Shown one piece after another: positions 57,023 to 64,000 of a DNA stretch of 64,000 bases. The notes under the pieces were generated by a model. That model ran no database searches. It had not been told where the DNA came from and saw only the letters and a list, made by a program, of their open reading frames with translations. Position 1 is the stretch's first letter. Every line of letters starts with the position of its first letter. Origin of the DNA: Phialocephala subalpina (lineage: Eukaryota; Ascomycota; Leotiomycetes; Helotiales; Mollisiaceae); the NCBI GenBank assembly GCA_900073065.1, contig FJOG01000002.1, positions 365,535-429,534 of the forward strand. Reading direction: 5' to 3'. The position numbers and the translations under genes are program-made.

Positions 57023-59661
57023 TCAAACAAAAACACCAATCCTAATCTCGCCCCAAGGCTCCATCCCATCCATACCGCAATCCTGCTCAACCCAAGCTCG
57101 CTTCTTAGTAGCAAGACTCAGCACATGATAGAAAGCCTGAGCGGCGACCATACAAGTATTCTTCTCCGGATCGAACAATTCCTCGAACGTTATACTCTTT
57201 CCTCCCTTCACACCTGCTCCTCCAATTTGATCCAAATCATCCTCATCTTGACTCAGCTCATCATCACCCTTCTCATCGATAGTATTCTTAACGTATTCGA
57301 GGAAGTTATTGCTTTCTGTATCCAGAGCTGAGCGCAACCATTGAGAATCAGCGGCGGTTTGGGTATCAACAGCAGCTGCTGCGCCAAAGACTTCGAATTC
57401 GTCCGGATTAACACCCGCAACGCTTGAACTCTTGATACCGAAACCCATAGCCGCAAAACTAGGGAGCTGTTGGCTAGAGCTCCGATCGCTCCGACCATAC
57501 ATGACCATCACGTCGTCGTCTCCCATTCCTACACCCATATCGAGATCATCTAGCTGAAGGTCGCCCGGTAACGCTGAGCCTCTACCGATAAGTGGAGATG
57601 CAGATGTCAAGCGACGAGAACCCAGACGTCCAGGGATAGAGGATGAAGCGGCGCGTTGATGAGAATGCAAACTCGCAGAAACATTCCACGGCATAGCACT
57701 CGATGGATAATCAGCTAATGCGCTGGGGGCATCTCTTCCTCTCTCAATTTCCATGCTCGCATCTGCATCGCCATTATTGAGGTCTGGGAGGAAATGATTA
57801 TCGTTGTTGTTGAGTATGAAGTTATCGTCGTCTTGGAATTGGATTTGATTGCCACGACCGATTTCCTCTTCAGCGGATCGGGCACGCTTGTTTGGGGTTC
57901 CTTCTTCGTGTTCGTCTTCTTCGTTGGCGTGGGGTCGCTTGGAAGAATTTTTGGCGGAAGATTTGGTGGTTGATTTCCCGGTGAGCTTGAGCATCAGTGC
58001 TTCACCTGAGAACATCTCAAGTGGACTGGGAAGCTTCAGAGATCCAAGGCCCTCACCTATACCGTTGATGCCGGAACCGTAGACGTGATGAAACGCGTTA
58101 GCCTTTGACTTGGCAACAGCCTTTTTGTTGGTGTTGATCAATGTTTCAGCGGCCATATGATCAAGATACTCTCTCTGCATCGCGCCCAACTCCGCATTCC
58201 TCAACGCAATCGCCTGATCGTTTCGGATGAACTTGACCTTCTTGACTCTATTTCTCTTCTGCTTTACCGGAGCTTCAGCGGAGACAGAAGAAGGTTCTCC
58301 TTCTGGGCTCGAAGGGGCGCGAGCTTGCTCAGGAGGGTCGCTTCGTCCAGCCATGAAGGGGAAGGGCTCAGCGTCCGGAAGAATAAGATCATCGTCCCCA
58401 TAATTCATCATATCAAAATCTCCCTCGCCGTCAAGGATAGGTAGGATATGACCAAGTTGTGTATCCTCATGATCCTCCCTAACGCGTCCGCTTGCTTCCG
58501 AGTCACGATGAGATTGAGGAACCACTGAACCGAGACGTCTGGATTCACGTTCACTGGCTGAGATATCTCGCAACTGACCATCTTGATCGAAATCAAAAAG
58601 ATCGTCGTCGAACAAAATCAATTCTTCATCGCCGAAGGGATCCACGTTTCCTCCAGCAGTAGCCTTACCCTTTTGAGCAGATGATTCGGCGCGGAAGAAG
58701 TCTGGGTGTGGAGGGAGTTGATATGCATTTCCACCATTGCTGCTTGATGCGATGTCGAGACCGAGAACGGAGACGGCGTGGAGAGAAGAGACGGAACCAC
58801 TGCGGCCGCGGATGGAGAGCATGGATTGCGAGGAGCGCTGGGTGTCGGCTGATGGTGTAAGGGCGCGATCGAGGTCGAATCCGAGGTCTGGGAGGGCCAT
58901 GTCTGCTGAGAAAGCCGGGTCGTCCATCATGATGAGTTGGTCGCGTCTGGGACGCGTCAGTTTCCTTTCAGAGCGCGGCGAGGACCTCGTTCCACTCCTC
59001 TTCACATATAATCATCAGAAAAGAAAGGACAAACTCACCTCGCCTTCCCAGCATTAGGATCCAACCCATCACTCCTAGCCGCCTTCAACAACGCCCTAAT
59101 ATTATTCTGCGCCGCCTGCACATCACTCAGCAAATATTCCCACTGCTGATTGTAGACCTTCGAAACTCCATAGAGAAGATTTGATTGTAGACGCAAGGCC
59201 ATTGGTGCTTCGGGTTCGATGATCGTCTCGCATGCTTTCTTGAGGTCGACGCCTAGGATTGCCTTTCGAGTGACTTTCTTGGTGCTGGATTTCGCGCCGA
59301 GGGTGGCGACGAGCCTGTGTTGGGAGAGGGGTTAGCCAATGCAATAGCATGCAAGATGTTGTGAGAGACGCATCGCTAGACTGGCGGCAGTCTGTAGAAG
59401 AGGAGTGATGGCATGCTGGAGGGCGCTGGGGATGCGAGGAGAAGTATGGGGTGATGATGGGAACAAATGGGAGACTGGAGGCTCTGGATGTAAGGAGAAG
59501 GACGAGGTGAGGATGGAGACGAATGGGAGACAGAAAAGGAACAATAACGTACCAAACAGTAGCAACACCATACTTCCTACTCGTCAGAACTACAATCATC
59601 AGCAACTACCTCTCCTCTTCTCACATCAGCAAGGAAACTCACTCTCATGACTATAAAACAT
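57023..59661 (-). CDS. REC8: Meiotic cohesin kleisin REC8
   Basis: Kleisin subunit that closes the cohesin ring on meiotic chromosomes and is cut by separase. Exons on the minus strand: 59661-59643, 59589-59553, 59314-59039 and 58946-57023; introns are 53, 238 and 92 bp; 751 residues. The N-terminal domain that binds SMC3 reads MFYSHEILTSRKYGVATVWL, then TLGAKSSTKKVTRK and RLQSNLLYGVSKVY. The C-terminal winged helix that binds SMC1 is ITFEELFDPEKNTCMVAAQAFYHVL. The middle is long, acidic and serine-rich, with a nuclear-localisation-like KQKRNRVKKVKF. The N-terminal GVATVWLVATLG wording favours REC8 over mitotic RAD21/SCC1, but a definite split needs a tree. The first exon is only 19 coding bases. 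Confidence 0.88.
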
Positions 59662-60494
59662 CTTGACGTAACCCAGCCCACGCGTCCGAGCTTGCGAGAA
59701 ACTCTGCGTGCTGTTCTAACGTGTAGCTTGACCGAAATCAGGACAGACAACGAATTCGATGATAGAAGAAGAATCAAGTAGTACCGAAAAGTGTCCAAGT
59801 CTCTAGAGAACGAATGGTGTCGAGAATTACTGTCGAGGTTCCGAAGTCAACGATAGCTGTGCGTTGAGAGAATGTCGAAGACGCGGTGCTTTGGGACGCG
59901 AGGAAGAGTTCACTTCTTGTCTGAAGTTCCAAAATCGCGGTCGAGGTGAAGTGGGTCGCGTTGGCACGTGATGCTAAGCGAGAACGTCCTCCTCGATTTC
60001 ACTTGCAAGGGACATCGGAGTTGACATAAACGAAGAAGCACGACGAGGGAAAGGAGGATGGAAAAGAGGAGGGGACCTTGGAGAAGCTAAAATTCCACAT
60101 CAAAATGCACAGTCGAGTAGAGAAAGCCAATGAAGTTCAAAGAGATTGTATTGTAATGAGACTGCTATTTTCGCAGACCTCGTATCGCCATTTCCAGCGT
60201 TTCGCGCTGTGTACCCATTTCCCCATTCTCATACCTGAACGCCATCCAGACCATCCCATCCAATGCTTATGACGTGAAGCCGCTATGCGCGGAGCTTCTC
60301 CGTAGAATGCAAATGCAGTGCCAGTCTAGCAATAAACCAAGCCCACAACTATGTACGAAAAGCGGCTGGCAGAAAAATCACAAACGCCTAGGCTGTGCAA
60401 GAGTCGAACGATCAATAACCCCTTGGTTCCATTTCGAGTCCCCCAACGCCGTATGTATCCCGCCTTCTTCGATCGTCATTTCGTTAATCTAACT
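59662..60494. other. REC8 promoter and intergenic stretch
   Basis: No supported gene. The left part is the REC8 upstream region; the right part is the 3' flank of the channel gene. Confidence 0.4.
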
Positions 60495-63415
60495 CTAACT
60501 AGCGTGAGCTACACGCTGGTTCGCGAACTTCTGTTGCTGCTCCCTGGTAGGAGTGGATGGTCTGAGAGAGGAGTGTGAGGCTTGTGGCCTTACCAACGGC
60601 GCCCTCGACGCTATCGAATTATTGCTGATATGTTGGCTCATCCCACTCGCACTTCTCGAGGGGCCTGGCGTCCCAAATGGCGAATTGGCTCCATGCTCCT
60701 CATGATACTGGTTGAAATCTCTCGAGCTCCAGCTCGCACGGTGGACTCTCGCGCCATATGGCACGTTGCCGTAGCTAGAATAGTGACTTCGCATGCTGCC
60801 TCCCATACTATTTGCTCTGCTACGAGACGCAGGACCAGCAAGGGAAGGCTGTGATGCACCAGGGTTGAATTCGGCCAAGTCTGGAACGAAGTCCACATCC
60901 TCGTCCTCGATCTTGGGAGCGCGACGAACAGTCTTGACCTGGAAGTATGGCTCCTTTGGCTCCTCCGGGACGGGTGGCGGTGGTGGTGGCACATCCTTCT
61001 CCTTTGTCTCTAGGTGTCCAAAGTACTTCATGCGAATGTTTTCGAGGCTGTGGGGCTTGAATTCTTCGCGGTTGCGAGTGAGAGACATGTAGCTAGAGAT
61101 TGCGCCAAGGACGATCAGAATCAGGAGACCGATCGTCAAGAAGCCTTGACAGATGATAATGATAATGCCAATGATAGTAGTGGGAATTCGAGCCACATTG
61201 AATTGCGGCAAGAAGGCGATGGAAAGTCCTGCCGTGACAACCTTGCTGATCCCGAGCATATACACAGCCAGGGCAGTGTTGCGAGCTCCCTCAAATGGAT
61301 TGATGCAGATGATTGCAATGAAGGCGATTATCTCCCAGATGAATATGCCAAAGACTTGCGCTGTGGGATTTTGACTCGCTCCACCGATGAAACAAGCTCG
61401 CACGAACTGATAGACAACCCAGAAGCCAAAGAACCACCATCGAGTTCGGCGATAGCGGGAAGCAAGCCATCCGAAACGCTTCGTGAATGCGGCATTTTGG
61501 TGCACACTTTGTTGTTCCGAATCGTGATCGACGAACCTGATCTGGAAAAAAGATACCGAGCCAGCAGTCTTGCCCTTGTCCTGTTCGTCCATGGAACTCT
61601 CGCGGACAGTTTTGTACCATGGGATGACCTTGAGCACATTCTTGCGCTTGAAGTGGATACGGTCCGGTGAGGACTCGTACTTGCCAAATTTGACTCTGTA
61701 GAAGCAGGCATAAATCGTCAAGCCAATAGCTCCCACGAAGAATATCAAGAAAACGATGACCGCGATCGCGATCGGGCCAGCCTTTCCACCAGACGAGAAC
61801 TGGAACAGAGCCAGAGTCATCAGCATGAAGAAGGCGATGAAGCATGATCGAAGGACGATGAGACCAGTAAATCCCTTCCAGTGACTCCTGAACATGGCGA
61901 ATCGATCATTCTTGATCCATTTGATGGCACTCAATCCCTCCAACGAGAATTTGAACGCGATTGTAGCTCCGATAAGGATAGCCAGAAGAATCAAGAACCA
62001 TAAGAAGCCAGTCATGAATGCATCTGCTGCAGGCACATTAACCATAGAAAGCTCGCCAGCAAATCCAGACCAGTTGCCAGGGATTGGAAGTCCAGGAGAG
62101 ACAGGAACGCCAGCCCAGGCAAATAGTCGTTCTGAGGTCTTGTCCGTCGAGTTGGTGGCTCTCTTGATGAGGTGGCTTGCAAGCTGCTCACTTCTTCGTG
62201 CAAGTTCGAATGGGCTGTCCTCCATCGCACGTTCGTAGATCCGGCTCGCAATTCGCTCACTGCGTGCAAAATCATGAGGGGCGGAAAGGGCACGTCCATA
62301 GATCTGTTGCTGAAGGCCTCCGTTGTTGTTCAGGACTGTAGATCCAGCTCCTCCCACCTGACTTGCATTTCCTGAAACACCTGTGAAGCTGTTGATAGAA
62401 CTGATGATTGTTGGAGTGTAAATCATGCCTGCAGACCAAGCGAAGTTGCTCCAAAAAGCAGCACATACGCTGGGCCAGTTCAAGGACAAAGCACCAGAGA
62501 AGAATATTGATTGGAAAACCTCAAAGACGACTAGGACGGATAGAGAATGTGCGTAGTGTGTTCGCATGTGTGGTACGCTGACTCCGTAGATTGCTGTAGC
62601 GAATGATGCCACCACGGCCACGAACGTGAAGATTCCCAGAACCGACCCTACAGCAGCTGGGTGGGAGAATGTTGCTCCATTTCGCATCACGGCCGAGAAG
62701 CAACCAATTTGCGTTTGTGAAGCGTTCGAGAATATTCGTAGTTGTACCGATGCTTCGAAATCTGGAATCGACAAGGCGATATTGGGAATAGCAGAGACAT
62801 CGGAAGTTGATACAGGAATGACAGCTCCACCAGTTATGGGAACACTAGCGTTCAACGGACATAGGCTGCTAATGTTAGAAGTGCTTGAGAAAGAAGGGTG
62901 GCAACAAACCTGGCAAAGTTGGCATTGCACGGGTTGAACACGAGGTCAAAACGATCCTCGCCATCTGTTGTGGTGTTAGTGTTCCGTTCTGTTTCTTCTC
63001 GAAATGGTTTGCTTACAAGCATAGACAGAAATATATACTAGACACAAGGTTAGCCACGTTCTTCAACAACCATCCAATTAGATCACATACACATTAAAGA
63101 CTCGTTCCTGAGATTGGTGGTTCCAGCCAGGTTGAACAGGACAGTCATATTATCTGCGTAGTAGGCCGCATCGTAGGATGTCAGGTTGAGCAAACTTTGT
63201 CCTCCCATACAGTCACCAAAGTCTCCCGAGTATAACGCCGGGTACCGATCAACCAGCAGCGTGTGTGTTACTCCCGCTCCATTTGTCCCCTGTATCGTAT
63301 CCGAGCTCGAAGAACTCTGCGCTCGTGTCGAAGGAATTATTGTACTGAAGAGGGCAAGGGAAGAAACAAACGCCGTGGTCCATGATGCCGATGATAACGA
63401 AGGAAATCGTGCCAT
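60495..63415 (-). CDS. FLC/TRP-like membrane channel protein
   Basis: Multipass protein of the fungal flavin-carrier/TRP-like family, linked to calcium or FAD transport in ER and plasma membrane. Exons on the minus strand: 63415-63091, 63037-63017 (21 bases), 62964-62910 and 62868-60495; about 924 residues. A signal peptide (to about residue 32) precedes an ML-like lumenal domain with N-glycosylation sites (SLLNLTSY, NMTVLF). About nine helices follow, for example VGSVLGIFTFVAVVASFATA, TGFLWFLILLAILIGATIAF, IAVIVFLIFFVGAIGLTIYA and IIGIIIIICQGFLTIGLLIL. The cytosolic tail of about 190 residues has a proline run (PPPPPPVPEEP) and is Ser/Arg-rich. The last acceptor is tagcag, allowing two sites three bases apart. 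Start: first ATG before the signal peptide. Confidence 0.9.
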
Positions 63416-64000
63416 TGTCGAAATGGTATTATTAGTAGATGTTGCGGAGAGGAAGGATGGACGGGACGATGCCCGGTGGTGATAGTTGTTGTGCTGTCAG
63501 AGCCAGAGGAGGTTGGAAAATTCTCGAGCTCGAGAAGTGCAAGGTTTGGTGACTTGAGCTATCCCAAGCACCTAGTGTTCATGCGTCCCAACCTCCAGTC
63601 GATCAAGCGACAAATGTATCGAAACGTATGGCCCTATTTCCCCAGCGTTTCCGACGCAAATCGAAACGGCAGGCGTTGTGGCAGATGGAATGTTCCGATG
63701 AACGATGACCGTTGTAATTGGGCGCGTAGAGTATTTATTTTCGGTATGGTTGGGGTCTGGGTCGCTTTCGAGGTCGAGCGTGGATAATTGTGTCTGCAGA
63801 CGCCGTTGATTAAGATACTAGATCAACACTCCTCGCATTCTCCTCTCAATAGGTCGATCGTAAACTCGGAATAGCGACAGTGAAGTCCTACACAGCTGGA
63901 CGACGACGATATTTGGGTTGCAGTTGCAAGAACAAACGAGTGTCTTGGGGTGGGAGATAAAGAAAGTGGAGTGGATCGGAGGGTTGTGCAGAGCAAGGAA
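63416..64000. other. Upstream flank of the channel gene
   Basis: 585 bp to the window edge; promoter and leader of the channel gene. No other gene supported. Confidence 0.4.

Noticed and set aside
60340..60440. tRNA-like stretch (gcaagagtcgaacgatc) downstream of the channel gene
   Set aside because: I could not build acceptor, D and T arms around it; no cloverleaf fits.

Overview
The window is nuclear DNA of a filamentous ascomycete (Pezizomycotina; a Leotiomycetes-like fungus is my guess, not proven). The signs are: genes split by short GT-AG introns of about 46-150 bp, a non-reducing polyketide synthase, Zn2Cys6 regulators, HET-domain genes, a GPI-anchored wall protein, and housekeeping genes (UBP6, ARPC4, ATG15, REC8, an FLC/TRP-like channel). 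One run of 424 Ns (56120-56543) shows it comes from a draft scaffold.

Positions 1-22.3 kb look like a secondary-metabolite cluster. In order: a Zn2Cys6 regulator cut by the left edge; a divergent FAD monooxygenase; a second, NirA-like Zn2Cys6 regulator; a long gene-free stretch; a 2,542-residue non-reducing PKS (SAT-KS-AT-PT-ACP-CMeT-esterase/TE); and a cytochrome P450. The domain order is that of synthases making C-methylated orsellinic-type aromatic acids. The monooxygenase and P450 could then oxidise that acid. CGG-N6-CCG palindromes lie upstream of both oxidases. The cluster may continue off the left edge.

Positions 22.3-28.2 kb are a graveyard: a HET-domain gene with double stops, frameshifts and a lost core; the decayed C-terminal end of an MFS transporter; and a repeat-rich stretch in which CGGAGCGGATGTGAGCGG-like motifs recur. 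Positions 28.2-44.3 kb are a mixed accessory region: a DUF336 protein, an uncharacterised membrane-anchored glycoprotein, an AKR7-type aldo-keto reductase, a protein with eleven heptapeptide repeats, a third Zn2Cys6 regulator, a multipass membrane protein with an exact 250-bp tandem duplication at its 3' end, a modular cysteine-rich GPI protein, an esterase that has lost its nucleophile serine and carries in-frame stops, and a methyltransferase.

Positions 44.8-63.4 kb are mostly conserved core genes: UBP6 and ARPC4 (head to head), a small secreted eight-cysteine protein, an ATG15-like lipase, a TA-flanked MITE of about 441 bp, an intact HET gene, REC8, and an FLC/TRP-like channel. I re-derived exon boundaries by hand from reading frame, splice signals and family conservation; phases were checked for all spliced models except the small membrane-protein locus near 18 kb, where only one speculative splice is offered. 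No CRISPR array or rRNA gene was seen, and no tRNA gene was recognised.
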